64,000 nt of DNA. Source: Chrysoporthe austroafricana (taxonomy: Eukaryota; Ascomycota; Sordariomycetes; Diaporthales; Cryphonectriaceae). Below the pieces are notes generated by a model that did not search any database, was not told the DNA's origin, and saw nothing but the letters and a program-made list of their open reading frames with translations. Where the stretch lies: contig JYIP02000009.1 of NCBI GenBank assembly GCA_001051155.2, positions 1,426,001 to 1,490,000 on the forward strand, in the 5' to 3' direction. The position numbers and the translations under genes are program-made. This document shows, in pieces, positions 10,101 to 23,084 of this stretch. Every line of letters starts with the position of its first letter. Position 1 is the first letter of the stretch.

Positions 10101-13100
10101 TTGGTGGATTCAGCTGGACGTAGAAATGGCGTCCTCCCGTTGCAGACATCGTCAACGATCAGCCGGTTGAGTTCATCTTCGGCCTCTTTCTGCAGGAAAT
10201 GTGCCATTGGAAACCCGGACCCGGAGTTCCTCGCAGTCTGCAGGTAGACAATCTCCAGGCCTCGTGGAAATTTCTGCCGGATAAACTGGAGGTGCTCTGC
10301 CACCAGTAAGAGCAGCGACTCTGCTACCTCCCACCTCTGAGGGGCGCCATCAACCTGAACTTGCGGGCCGCTTGGATAGATGAGTTGGGTCTTGACTCCA
10401 AGGGTCAGGTCACTCTCGTCGATGATATCTCGGCAGCCCTTCGTCAACTCTTCGGAAAAGCGTATCATAAGACGTGCCTCGTCCATCTTGCCATCTTTGA
10501 GTCGCTGAACTGCACTCAACCGGTGGGAGAGCACAATGTCCGGGGTAGTCAGTATCAAACCGGAGGCTACCCGGATTTCTCTGTGCAGTTCGCTGAATAG
10601 TTGGATCATGTCCATCGTTGATGGAGTCCGCCGGGTATAGGGAATGTGGAGCATTTCTCGACCTACTAGATCACCAATTCGAGATTGGATAACCTGGGCG
10701 GTGGATGGAATCAGAGCCTTGGGGCAGATCAGCCGGACTAGTTGAGAGGAGTCGGCTAGAACCGCGATTGCAAGAGGAACTATACAACTTGTCTTGCCTA
10801 TCGTTGAAAGAAATGATTAGCCGCAGGGATTATTAAAGGGCAGGCGAGCAACTTAGTGGGAGTTTGCAGGTGTTTGAGAGCTGATTAGGACATCCTCACC
10901 TTGGCCCATGTTCAGTTGCATTACCGAGTTCGACTTGCTAGCCGGGGAGATGATCTGGCGGGCGACCTCAATTTGCTGAGGCCGAACCAGCAGATCAGCC
11001 TCGATCTCCATTAACAGCCAGTCCGGCTGCTGATTGGGATCCCAATTCTCGTGGCCCGTATTCTTGAGGAGCTCTTGCAGCTTTGTCCCTTCACACTTTC
11101 GGATCGCCTGAATCACCCTGTTTAACCACTGCCTCAGGGTGATCATCAAGCCATACTGTACCAGACCCTCTTTGATACCAGAGCCGTAGTCAATTTTCGC
11201 TGACGACCGAAGCTGCTCTAGGAGTGTCAGGGTGTCAGTTCCTGGCCAGAGGTTGCCGGCATGCAGCCACTGGAACCGGCCATCTTCTTGTGCTAGGGCT
11301 GTAATAATCGTCTTCCGTTGATTTTCCATCGCAATTTGAATCAGATGGATCGGACGCCATAGCTGGCTGGAATACTGAAGTCCTCCCTTCAAGCCCAGAT
11401 TCCCCACGGTGTCTAGGCGGCAACTCTGTTTCATCGCGTCCAAGCTCCTCTGCAAGTCCTGTCCATATCGCTTTCGTAGGAAGTCGACTGAGCTGGTGAA
11501 ATTGTGGAGAATGCCATCTAATTCCACCATCTCTTTCGCTGGAACAGACAGTGTCGCCATCGAAGCTGGCTTCACATCGACGAATTGGGAGGGAGATAGT
11601 TGAGATAGCGTGAATCTTGGTGAGGACAGCGGTTTACGAAGCAGATCTCTCAAGGCTGGGATGGTACAGCCATCTCGAGGGATCGAATCAAAATAGACTC
11701 GTGGAGGAGCTGCCATATCAAGCGTATCGCTCACTTTTCGAGCCGCACCGTTGCCCGGACTTACGTATCGGTCCAAGATTTGTTGAACCTCATGTACGTA
11801 GTCACTAAATTGCTGATTTGCGTAAAGCTTCTCCCAGGTAGGCAAAATGATCTCAAGAGCCTCTGACTCGCTGATCATGTCCGTTCCTGGCGTGAAGCCA
11901 TCCAAGCTTGGCCGCTGATTAGGCCACTGGCGACTGAAGAATTTGCTCAAACGCCTGGCTTCCTCCTCACAACGAAGAACATGAGCGTCTCTGGCCGCCT
12001 CTGCACGTTTAGCTTTTCGAGGAGGTTGGAATTCTGGCCACAGAGTCCGCATGAGTTGCTCCAATATGTCAATGTCTGGAGCCTCCTGACGCCCAAAGTC
12101 AACGAAGACCGAGTGAACAGGTGGGTTGAGAGTCTTTAATGCGTCGAGCCGTCCGAATGCGACCAGGATATGCAGCAGTTGCATTTCATCGTCAGTTGGT
12201 CTATCGAAAGCAAGTAATGAAAGACGGAATGCAAGACTGAAATGGCAGCCGGGACCATGATTCCTGCTGAAATCGACAAGAGTGCCAAATTGCTCAATTA
12301 TGGGATCTTGGTCCAATTTGCTTAGGCTATCCAACTGCTTTTCCTATTGCATTGACAAGCATTATCGTTAGTTATGGGAACCCTGCGCAGGGAACAGGCA
12401 ATTCCTGCCGGTGCAGGATATTAAGTGTCGGTGAAGAACCCAGAGAATTGACATACCTGAAAACCACCCACAACCTGGCCTTGGAGTAAGTGTCGCAAGC
12501 TAGGTCCTGGTCGAAGAGTGAATGGCCGTTTCAAGATTGATCTGGTAATCTCAATAACATTACGAGCGGATTGCGAGTCCGTGGTACTGAGGCCTCGAGA
12601 TTGATATTCCAAATCCTTGGGTAAGACACGCGGGTGGATGCTGGCCGGCTCGAGAGTCAAACGGCGCGCCACCCCACGTTGCCTTAGATGTGTCGGAGGA
12701 TCAATTTGCTCTAGACACTCTTGATTTTGATAGAAAGGCTCCAGGCGTTGGGATTTGCGGATCAAACCAGTCGCAAGTATTTCAAGGCGGTCATGCTGCA
12801 TTGTCATTGTCAAGTGTTCATTGAATACAACTTTCTGCAAGCGCTTCTTGTCTTTCGGGTAGTACTCGCGGGCTGGAGCCAGGGCGGCGATCCACATTAG
12901 TCTTGGGATGGCCATCGGTTTCATGGGTTGCCATGGCTGAGCCAGTCCAGATTCGAGAGTCCTTATAGCTTCTTCAATCCCTGTGCGGCCTGTGAGAGGG
13001 TCGGGTAAGGGAAAAGAGGTCAGGGCGTGCAGATACGCCTTCATATAAACCAGTGGGGCCTCCGGAGCGCAGGTGAGCCTTCCAACAACCGAATCGATTT

Positions 13101-16100
13101 CGTACCTCAAAACTGTCGCATCTTGATCAGGATTGATGTTAACTTGCAGGTGTATACCGTTTGTTCGGAATAGTGGCTGTCCCAAAGGAACGAGAAGGCT
13201 GCGTCTTTCCGGGTTGTGGATATCTCTCAGCACGATCTTGCTATCTAGGCCGTAGAGAGTTCCTATATCCTGTGAAGGGTCCACCTCCATCCTCATCTTC
13301 AGTTCTTCAAGAAACTTATTCTTGTTGACTTGGAATGAAAGCTCCAGGCGAGTCAGGTCGACTATGAGTCGTCGTCTGGTCTTCTGATGTATCATGATTC
13401 TCTCAGGCTGCTCGAAGTTTTGAAAGATCTTGGCCACGCGCTGCGCAGTGAGAGAGAACGGATCTACCAAGTAGGACACATTCTCAATACCCCGGCGGCC
13501 CTCCCGACGTTTTAGATCAATGATCCAGTCGCTTCCCCGCAATTTCCAGATGGTCGGCCGACGCCTGATCTGGACACACTGTTTGCCAAGGTCTAGCCAA
13601 TGCACACATCCGTCAACCAAATTGAGTGGGAGATCTGAGATGCCTTCACGACTAAAGATCGTAGGCTGGATGAATTCCATTGCGCCAAGATAGGAGAACG
13701 ATCGAATGACCACATCTTCTCCGCGAAGACCGAAATGAATCTCTGCGCCACGATGTACGCTGGCGAGGCGGTGGGACATTCCCGTATAGTTAGATGGAAA
13801 AGTACGGAGATGTGCCTCACCAAAAAGTGACTTAACCTCGGGAGAGTCTCTTATTTTCGCTGGGAGGCGTCCAAGAGGTTTGCCGTCAACTAGAAGGTAA
13901 CCTTCCACGAAGTTGAAGTGGACGACCTGAGAGAAATTGAAGTCAGACGTGACTGTGCCTATGCGGCAGGAGACCCAATTCTCCTCAACATGATCCCAAT
14001 TGGAGAAGTGTGTCTTGTTCCGAGTATCATCAGAGTCATCATCTGTTATGCCCCACCCTTCGGAGACCGCCCTGCTCACAGCTCCAGGTGACTTGGAGAT
14101 GGAAGTCTTTATCTGATCGCGAATCGCCCATGCCATCTTAGTATCCCGTATAAGCATGGCCTTCAAAGCAGGGTCGCCGCCCTGGACGGCTTGCAGAACC
14201 ATGAACTCCTGCAAAGCTATACTAGCTTGACAGTAGATCGACAAGTCTTCCGGGCTGAGCGGGGAAGAGACTGATGCAAATGTACGCCGAGCCAGGATCG
14301 AAGCCCTGAAAGCGTACCTGGTAATTCTCTCGGCAGCGTTCGCATCTTTTGCGTCCTTGAGCTCGTCTCTGAGGCGAACGATCCATCCTATTGTGGCCTT
14401 GCGGGCGGACCTAATCAAGGCGATGGCTGTAGATCGGCAAGTCTTCTGGGCATGGGCCGTGGGAAACTGACCTACGGAGGGCTGACTGGACGTCGAAGGC
14501 CGAGATATGGAACAGATCCGCTTGTATAGAGTCGTCAAGAGCTCCATACCACCGGACTTCGAAGGCCGAGACAGGGAATAGAGTCGCTCACACAGACTGA
14601 TTAAGAGCTCCATACAGTTCGCCTCGCGAAAGTTGCCCGATATCGTCGCGAGGCGGCGCTCAACCTGCTGCGCCAAGCGCTGGCCAAACGCCTCATCTTC
14701 AAAAACGATGAATGCATCGCGTGAATTATTGCCTCCAGTCGAAGGACCGGCCTGCGCTGCCAGCTCAGCCAATAGTCGCGTTGTATCTCCATTACTGAAG
14801 TTGAGATTCGAAGAACCCAATTCGGTGAGGATATTGATCCATCTCTGCGAAGAACCCAGAAGAAGAGACTGGCAGGCCGAGAACTCGTGAAGGGAAGCCT
14901 GTTGTGGGCACTGACGCTGATTCGCCATGACTTGATAGGATGACGGGCCATCAACCACAGCAGGAGGATGCGGATTGGGCGGAAGAACTTCCTTCAGTAT
15001 GCTAGGGATGAAGACTCCACAGCGGTGTTGGAATGTCAATGCGTTTCGATCTAGGTCTTTGACCCAGATTCCCGTCTCGAAGTCGTACAGTTCAAACTTA
15101 GGACCAAATGGCAACAGCACATCGTTGATGGAGCTGCGCATGACCTTAATGTGACCGAAGTGTGTTTGAGAGAACGACTTGGTCGTACTAGAGAGGGATA
15201 TTCCACCCGAGACTACCGTCTGGCGCATGTATGGTGAAAGCTGAGTGAAATCTTGCAGCTTCAATGGCGTGTGACCTCTGGCGATCTTGGTAGGGTAAGC
15301 TAGGTTCCTCATGAGGCGAAAGGTGACGTTGCGGTACGCCTCAAAGTCGCGTGGCATGTGCAGCTCGAAAACCACAGTGGCTTTCTCTATGCTACGACTC
15401 GGCAGGAATTCCTCGAAGATCTTGATCTTAAGACGATTCCTCTCGCGCCAAAAGTAGCACTTCTTGCAGTTTTTGATGTCCTCGGCCGTCCGCTTGCCAT
15501 CAGGGCCAAAAACGCACAGACACCTGAGACCGGCGATTCTCTCACTTAGGCTGTCACGCTTCTGCTGGATATTATCCCATTCAGCCTCCTTGTCGTTTCT
15601 GGCTCGTTCGCAGTCTGACTGAATGGTGCCCTGCAGGCTTTGAAGCGGCTGAGACTGCATCAAGGACTGATACGAGAAACAGTCCGGTGTGTTGAAAGAT
15701 GCGAAAATATCCGGACGACGTGAATTGTCAATGCGTCTCTGTAAGTACTGCTGAATGGCTTGCAATCGAGATAGGTCGCGAGCATCCGTAAGCTGAAGGA
15801 CGTCGAGCAGGGCTGGTCTAAAGACGGGTTGATATTCACGAAGTAGGGGTCTGTTGCGTATAACCTCGTCGTCCATCACGATCCAAAGATCGAAGAGGTT
15901 CAGAATAAACATGCTCATCTGCTCTGGAGAGGTATCGTAGGCATCGCCGACCCTGTCGATGTAGTCGCAGATAAGCTGGGCTAGTTCAACACAGTTGTCA
16001 TGCGCGACCCCACTGAGACTCATTAGTTTGATGGTCACCAGAAATGTAAAGATCATGGTACGTGACTTACCTCTGAATCTTCGTCTCAAGCTCTGCCAAC

Positions 16101-17427
16101 TCAAAGTATCGCTTGGTAAACTTCTGAACCTGCTTGATGTCCTTGTCCTTGATCTTGAGAGGCCCGACAGGTTTGGCTGTAGTCTCTGATGTCGGACGTA
16201 ATCGCAACAAATTGTCGAGATACTGCCCGCTCGACGGAAGGGAGAGTCGCATTTCGTTGGGCGTGGCCCAAGGTGACAATTTTGGCACCGTTCGGGTTGT
16301 TCTGGTCTTGAATTTCTGCCAGACCAGATCCATCTGCTTGGAGACGTCTTCGATCTTTCTCTTGAACCAAGAGCTGGCAGAATCAAAAAAGTCGTGGTAG
16401 ATTCCGCTCTCAGGTAGCTGAGCCTTTTCCTGTTCCAACTTGGCCAGCCGTCTACAGACTTTCGATCTCAAGAGCAAAGTAAGCTCTGGTTTGAGATGAT
16501 CTGCGGATTGCTGAAGAAACTCTGTTAAGAGCACCGCGTTGAGGAACTTGTAGCACGCGCGACCTTCCAAGTCGCCGAGGCTGAGACACAAGAGCCGCTG
16601 AGTTGCGACGCGCAAGATGAGCCAGAAAGGATGTCTCCTCCAAGGAAGAAGAGAATCGTTGATGCTGACATCATCGCGTACCCGCTTTCGCAGTAAAGGT
16701 ACCTCGCAACGGGAGCCCAAGGTTTCGAGAAGGGGTAGGAGCATTTGGGTGATGAGGGCAGGATGGGAAGCGTCGCGTTCCTCGGTGACCGAGGTACCAG
16801 CTTTGCGCGCCGTCGCCGCGAAGCGATTGAGTGACTCGATGCTCGCTGACTGTAAAAAGCTGCTAAGAGCCTCCTCAAAATTCTCATTGCGGAATGTGCT
16901 TAACGGAAGTTGTGCTGCTCGGTCGGGGAAGCTGCAAACCAAAGCATTTTCAGCAGCCAGAACCTGCTCAGATTCTGGTGAGGCTTCAAAGGCCTCGAAG
17001 ATGACAGTTTCGCAACTTGGGCTCGTTAGCATACCATTGCCAACCTTGAAGTGAGAAGGGTGGGGTAGCAGGGAAGTCTAGGCAGTACAACTCTGCGCAC
17101 TTACAAGACGTCATATCGTATGAGGAGCGCTGCATTCTGTTCAACCACGTGTAGAATCAGAGGCTGCCTTTCAATCCTGCCAAACGCCTCGAGGAGCGAT
17201 TCTCGGTCAAGGCGGCCGTGATTGAGCTCACCGCAGACGCGAAGGGTGCTGCGTAGACTGGAGAAGGTGCCTTTGTATGCTGGGACTGCGAGGCTATCAA
17301 GCGTGGCGGCGCTCTTGTCAAGAATAGCAATGAACTGCTGTGACAGCTCCTCGTGGTTCGCGTCCTGCTTGCCCGGCAGCTTGGGCGGGAGCACGAGATG
17401 ATTGAACAGCGCCTCTGTGGAAGACAT
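7110..17427 (-). CDS. Giant DUF6606-DUF3638-DUF3645 P-loop protein
   Basis: Nine exons on the minus strand: 17427-17105, 17015-16071, 16012-12457, 12343-10900, 10797-9841, 9747-9402, 9321-8741, 8652-7883, 7814-7110. All introns are GT-AG and the joined length is 9,627 nt, giving 3,208 residues, the normal size for this fungal family. The N-terminus (LFNHLVLPPKLPGKQD) is DUF6606. DUF3638 contains QLNMGQGKTS (2084-2093), a Walker-A-like P-loop whose second Gly codon is split by the fourth intron, and DESD (2216-2219), Walker-B-like. DUF3645 follows with GVPSEQAEFGHPDVSI at the sixth exon start and FFDEAHCRG (DEAH 2685-2688), which resembles a helicase motif II. The C-terminus is an acidic tail of D/E runs. 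The function is unknown; such proteins are sometimes labelled ubiquitin hydrolase-like, but I see no clear catalytic Cys/His set. A nucleotide-driven role is inference from the motifs. Confidence 0.9.
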
Positions 17428-19446
17428 CGTGCTACAGATGGAAGAGTATGTTAGGGGAGGTTACACATCGCAGGTGTCGCAATTGTTAAGACGGGATCAG
17501 ATGATGTTGTAGGGATGGTGGTGAAAGGTAGGTAAGACGGAAGGAAGAAAATAAGGTGCTTGAGAAGGTAGAAACGCGGTGGCAGAAGAGGCCAGCTGCG
17601 GTCGTAAAGGGAGTGGAGAGTTACTTTTTGAAATGTTGAAAAGTAACGCGTCTCGTGTTTACTTTTGGCGAGGAAGATTGGAGAAAGCTCGTGTCGTTTG
17701 CAGTCAACAAATGATTGGCGTGAGGATGATCTCAAAATTTCCTCAGAATATCTGGCTTTCGGCCTTTATGTACCAACTTTCGAGACGAACATGAGAAATA
17801 ACAATGGGTCTCACAGCAGCCTCGCATTAGCACGATGGTATGCGCGCTTGTCATGATAATGTACATTCTAAGCCCCTACATCACACAGCCAACTGTCCAA
17901 CAACTGAGCGTTAACAGTGTACCTAAGTTTTTCGAGGTATAATTACACTGCCCCGACACTTCGCCGACCTGGACGTTTGCACCAAACCCTATCATCTGAG
18001 AAGTAGCATTCTGCAAGCATACAAACACGGACTCCATGAAAATGATTATCGGCTTCCTTCCATGTATTTACCAGCGTTCATCTCAACTTACGCACTAGGG
18101 ACTAACCGATTGGAGCTCGAGATGGACCGTTCAATGTGACTGAGGGAGAGTGAAGAGCCCAACACCTGTGCATGTATGGCAGGCAGCAACGACGCGACGG
18201 TGCTGTTGGTACGGAAGAGTTGATAGGCCTTTGCTGAACACTCACAAAATTACTATGCAGGAGGCCTGACTGCTCTGGTATGCAGGTGACGTTGGCACGG
18301 TTGGCAGCGAAGGGATGAAGTCACCAGTGGAGCACACATGCATTGCAACGTGGTTACAGTACTTATGCCGGGTAGCTGAGATCGCGCCCCTAAAGAGTTG
18401 ACTTTATGCAGCATCATTTGGCGCCTCATCAGACGTATGGCAGGGGCCTGCTGCAGCATGCACGCCAGGGGCTGACACTCATGGTGCGCGGCACGCCAGG
18501 TCCCCAGTCCATTATGCCGTGCCGAGATGGAGCTAGGGGGGACTCTTGCATTCATCTCAGAATAAGCGCGAGTGGGCTTCTGCGAGTGTTCATCTCCGTG
18601 GGAAAATAAGCGTAGCCAAACCCTAAAGTTGGTGGCTACAGGATCGTGATATCCCTTCTACGGTCATCCCACCTCACCGCCAGGCTGGGTAAATGTCATC
18701 CCAGGTGGGAAATTGGCTCTACGAGATCTGAAACGCCGGGACACAAGAAAGGATCGTCTAGACCGGACAGGGATGCGAGCCGAGAGCACCGAACTGGCCG
18801 CCGGAAGAATTGTGGGCCTTCGCTGCTGACAGCACGATATGAGCATGTATTTCTAGTCTCTCCGTCTCTGTTTTTCTTCTCTTTTTTGTGTTTGCGGATG
18901 ATTTTCGACGTTGCGGCGCTTGGCGTCGATCATGAACATCCGGACGAACACGTTTCCTAAGAGATCCCAGGGCTGATCCCAATCTCGATTTGTCTCGAGG
19001 ACAAAGCAATCCGAAACGTGAGTGTCATGTAAGAAACTTCCAGCCGATCATGTTTGTAGCATCGTGACAGCCTCACCCACATCCTTGTCGCGAATCCCCT
19101 GTGGAAGGGCCATCAAGCATTGCATGATCCACCCGGATCCCTGGGTTGAATCCACCTCGCTCCCCAGCTCCGGATCTTCGGACCAGGTCTCCTTCATCAA
19201 GCTTACTGTCACTGTCATGTGTATTCATCCCGTTTTCACCCCGACTCCTGGAATAAAAGCTGCTAGTGCCGCTGCGTGGTGTGAGGCGGCTCTCTTCTCT
19301 CTCCTTCATCAGCCTTTCACTCACAAGCTACTATCTTTCTTCATTCCGGACCGGGTCCGATTCGAAGCCTTTTGTTTCTTATAGACCGTTTTTTGGTCGC
19401 TGTCGATCCTTACATTCGTTCGTCTTCGAACATCCACTCCTTCAAG
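17428..19446. other. Divergent promoter region of the DUF gene and the GH5 gene
   Basis: About 2 kb without a credible gene. An ATAAAAG box near 19254 sits about 190 bp before the GH5 start codon and is the likely core promoter element. An AAACCCTAAAG telobox-like motif lies at 18618-18628. All open frames here are short and overlap on both strands. Confidence 0.4.
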
Positions 19447-20779
19447 ATGCCTTGCGTGAAGAAGTCTACCCTCAGCTCCGCCTTGGCGGCGGCAACTGCC
19501 ACCCTTTCGGCCATCAACTCGGCTACCGTGTCGCCGCTCTCCTCTACGACGGCCAGCGTCGTCGGCACGACCTCTGTCGTGCCAACGGTCTCGTCGGCTG
19601 TCTCTAGCACCAGCGCGGTCGTACTGCCGGCCTCGTCTACCGCGGTATCTTCTGTGGCTGCGTCCAGCTCGACCGCGACTGCGACTGCGACTAGCACGAG
19701 CGGTAACACGACCTATGCCGGTGTCAACATCGCTGGTTTCGATTTTGGATGTTCAACTGATGGAACGTGCACTGTCGACGGAATCACCGTGCCGAGTACT
19801 GGTGCCGAGCAGATGCAGCACTTCTCCTCTGCGGACAACCTCAACATTTTCAGAATCACGGTCGGCTGGCAATATCTCACAAATGCCGTAGTCGGCGGTG
19901 ATCTCGACGCCACGAACTTGTGAGTGGCTTTGTTCCCCAGACGCTGCATGTCTTCTTGTGGAGAAACGATTGCTAACCTGGAGCAGCGCTCAATACAACA
20001 ACCTGATGCAGAGCTGTCTCAGCACGGGCGCGAAGTGTATCCTTGACATCCACAATTATGCTCGCTGGGACGGCGAGATTATCGGCCAGGGCGGCCCCAG
20101 CAATGACGAGTTCGCTGCTCTCTGGACCTCCCTTGCCACTGAGTACGCCAACAACACGAATGTCTTCTTCGGCATCATGAACGAGCCTCACGACCTGACT
20201 GTCTCCACCTGGGCCGAGACCGTCCAGGCCGTGGTCACCGCTATCCGTGCCGTTGCCCCTGACCACACCCTCCTGCTGCCTGGTAGCTCGTACTCCTCCG
20301 CTGAGACACTCCCTACCGAGGCCGGTCCTTACCTGCTGAACGTCACCAACCCCGATGGGTCCACCGACAACCTGGTCTTCGATGTGCACAAGTGAGTCTT
20401 CCTCTCTCTCTCCCTCTTGCCATATGCAGGGGGCTAACGCTCAGATCACAGGTATCTTGACTCCGACAACAGCGGTACCTCCACGGAGTGTGTCACCAAC
20501 AACATCGACGACGCATTCTCGCCCCTCGCCACCTGGCTGCGCGAGAACAACCGCCAGGCCATCCTCTCCGAGACCGGTGGTGGCAACACCGCCTCCTGTG
20601 TGACGTACCTCTGCCAGGAGCTTGCCTACCTGAATACGAACAGCGACGTCTACCTCGGCTACGTCGGCTGGGCCGCCGGTGCTTTCGATAGCACCTACGC
20701 CCTGGCCCTGACGCCCACTGGCACAACAGCCGCCGACATGGTGGATACCTCTCTGATGAGCGCCTGCATTGCCCGCTAA
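19447..20779 (+). CDS. Secreted GH5 endo-beta-1,4-glucanase
   Basis: Three exons: 19447-19919, 19987-20391, 20452-20779 (401 residues). The first intron has donor GTGAGT and branch GCTAAC; the second acceptor is the second of two nearby AGs, because the first gives a stop. A signal peptide (about residues 1-25) is followed by a Ser/Thr/Ala-rich linker (about 25-90), then a GH5 catalytic domain close to the fungal subfamily 5 endoglucanases. Visible landmarks are GVNIAGFDFGC, ILDIHNYARW (176-185), the acid/base Glu224 in IMNEPHD, and the nucleophile Glu333 in SETGGGN. It should cut internal bonds of cellulose outside the cell. Related enzymes often carry an N-terminal CBM1; here no Cys-rich cellulose-binding module is visible, only the linker-like stretch. 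An upstream CBM1 exon cannot be excluded but none was found. Confidence 0.93.
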
Positions 20780-21065
20780 AGCTCTTCAGGCTTGTCGTAA
20801 GAGGAACGTCCTTCAGTGGTTCGCTATCTATCTGGGTACGTAGGGCATATTACAGCGCGGCACGGCACATGGCCCTGGAATGGGCGCTTGCGAATACTTG
20901 TTTTCTTATACATAGTTTTCTCTTCTCTCGTAGCTACCACAACTTGAAGAGTCAGATCTGAAATCTCCACCTGCAAATTTTGCTTCCGGTTCTGATTGTT
21001 AGAGGCTAGCCCAGGCATACAAAGTCATTATTAGGCATTTCTTCTGGAGCAGAAGCAGCGTTCAT
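20780..21065. other. 3' flank of the GH5 gene
   Basis: About 290 bp after the GH5 stop. It probably carries its 3' untranslated region; nothing else is seen. Confidence 0.3.
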
Positions 21066-23010
21066 CTAGTTGCTAGACGCAGCGTCGAGATCCAAATTCC
21101 TCGATCCATCACTTGTTCTGGAACGCGAATCCATCGTACTTCTTTCCCTGTATCCGCTTTCGCTGGTAGTATTCAACATGTCTTCCTGCGCACTCGTGCT
21201 CCCGTCTATCTCGCGTGAGGCGCCATCTCGTGTCTCCACAAGGCGGTGGGACGAGTTGCCGCATCCGGTGGTCTGACCAGGATCTTGACGAATCATGGCC
21301 AAGGTCTTGTCCAGAGCCTCGTGTAAGCAGGTCTGGATCCGTTTAGTGCAATCACGGATTTGATGTGGGCCCCCTAATTTTCATCCTATTTGAAAGCTTG
21401 CTTAATCTCTGCGAAGCGATATCATGCTTCCCGAATCCTCGCTGTACAGTTCACCCGTCAGTGGAGCCGTTGACCCAGCCGAGCCACAAGCCTCCGCAGC
21501 CTCGACAGGCTCGCAGCCTTCGCGGGCGTCTGGGCTGTATCGTTGGAAGAAGCGCCGCCGAGGTCTAGTAGACCCCGATCCCCTCGGAATTTTGCTGGCG
21601 CATCAGGATATTTCGACCCCGGTCTCGCCCTGTATCTTGTTGATTGAGACGGCGGCCCCACGGCAACTCCGGCCCCTTGAGCATTGCTGTCGCTGAAGCC
21701 GAGCTGCCTTTGATCGAGATCTCGGCCAAGGGAATTCACTGAGAGGCTTCTCGCGACTTCCGTTGATCCTGGGAAGGCTTAGTGTCCGCTTTTGGTTGAC
21801 CCAGATTTCTCACCCTAGGATCGATTTGAGGCTCGACATGAATCAAGACCTCATCTCCAGTCACGAAATCTAGAAGCTCAGTAGCCACTGTGGCAGTCTC
21901 CTCTCGAAAAGTGCTAGGATCCGAGACCTCTCCATCAATGTCAGGTATTGAGCCAGTACTATATTGGCCAGTTACCGCTTCCACATGGCGCCCGAGCCGA
22001 GAGTCGCCCCCAGACCTGGGATTCGTAATTAATTTCTCCTCACCAGAGGAGGTCTCAAATCCCACGTTTCAATCCTGGAAAGTTCCTTGGAGGGTCTCTC
22101 AGGATTGAAACGTGGGATTTGAGACCTCCTCCGGTGAGGAGAAGCCGGCTTTGATGGAGTGGGCAGCACACATGCTGTGCTAGGTTGCACCTCTGTGGAA
22201 CCGATCCGCCCATGTCCGTCGTTCTGAATGACAGGAATGTGTCGCCCTGTTGAAAGATTATTCGACTTGTGTACCGTCGCTCTAGAGTCTGTTTGGGCTT
22301 CGACAATGGGGTACACAGCAGGCGTGGCAAGCGGCTCAAGGTGTTCGTCCCGAGTACCTGGGGTCACGTGCCCGCATGCGAGACGCAGATACTGAGTTGC
22401 TCGGTACATCGACTTCATGTGATGTGTTCAAAGACAGGGGCACCGAAATCATCCTCAATATTGCGCACCGTCCGCCCGGGTTAGGATATCGACGGCAATC
22501 TTGGCTTGCGCGATGGCCGCGATATGGAGTTCGCGAGCAAGCGAGGTACATCAGCAGGGTTGTACTCAGGTATATATACCGGCATAAGCGACCCTCTTTG
22601 TGCCGGAGGTGCATCCTGTGCCTGGTTCTGTGGATGATACAGAGTCCCCTCCCTCGACTTGAGTACGTCTCCTTCTAGTCTAGCCTTATGAGATCCTTCA
22701 AGAGCACTAAGCGTTTCAGCGTGATGGCATAGCTGACTGGGCCTCCTCCACTACAGTCTTAGCGACGTCGTTCTGGAATACGCAGGGGCAGCAACGCTCT
22801 GTGGTTGTTGGGTTGGAAGAGGTGAGTGGTTGAGATGGTTGGACGACAGCTTGTCGATGTTGACGTGACCCTTTTGGTTCGCGGGCATGAACGAGTCACT
22901 GGAGCCTACGGCCACTTCAAATCTTCTCATGGTCCTTGCAATGGGTCCGTATTCACCTGTCGAGAGCATCTCAATTTGGCGCTGCAACAAGGACTGTGGT
23001 TAGCATGACT
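21066..23010 (-). pseudogene. Possible decayed gene for a disordered protein (minus strand)
   Basis: A chain of minus-strand open frames (near 22990-22751, 22418-22029, 22065-21736, 21739-21458, 21302-21066) shares a Ser/Thr/Pro/Arg-rich, disordered composition. One has an intron-like upstream end: branch GCTAAC followed by GTTGCAG just before an open frame reading RQIEMLSTGEYGPIARTMRR. No single set of introns joins them cleanly, and an inverted repeat sits in the middle. I do not recognise a domain. It may be a broken gene, a poorly spliced real one or chance frames. Confidence 0.2.
22035..22142. repeat. Near-perfect inverted repeat, 43-bp arms, 22-bp loop
   Basis: Positions 22035-22077 and 22100-22142 are reverse complements with one mismatch, separated by a 22-bp spacer (22078-22099). 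Each arm contains GAGGTCTCAAATCCCACG or its complement. The flanks beyond the arms are not complementary. Such a fold-back would form a long cruciform or RNA hairpin. No target-site duplication is visible. Confidence 0.9.
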
Positions 23011-23084
23011 TCTGGCAACGGGAGAGCTTCGCTTTCGGGCCAACGACCCTCAAGTAGCGAAGATAAGGCTTATACGCCGCCAAT

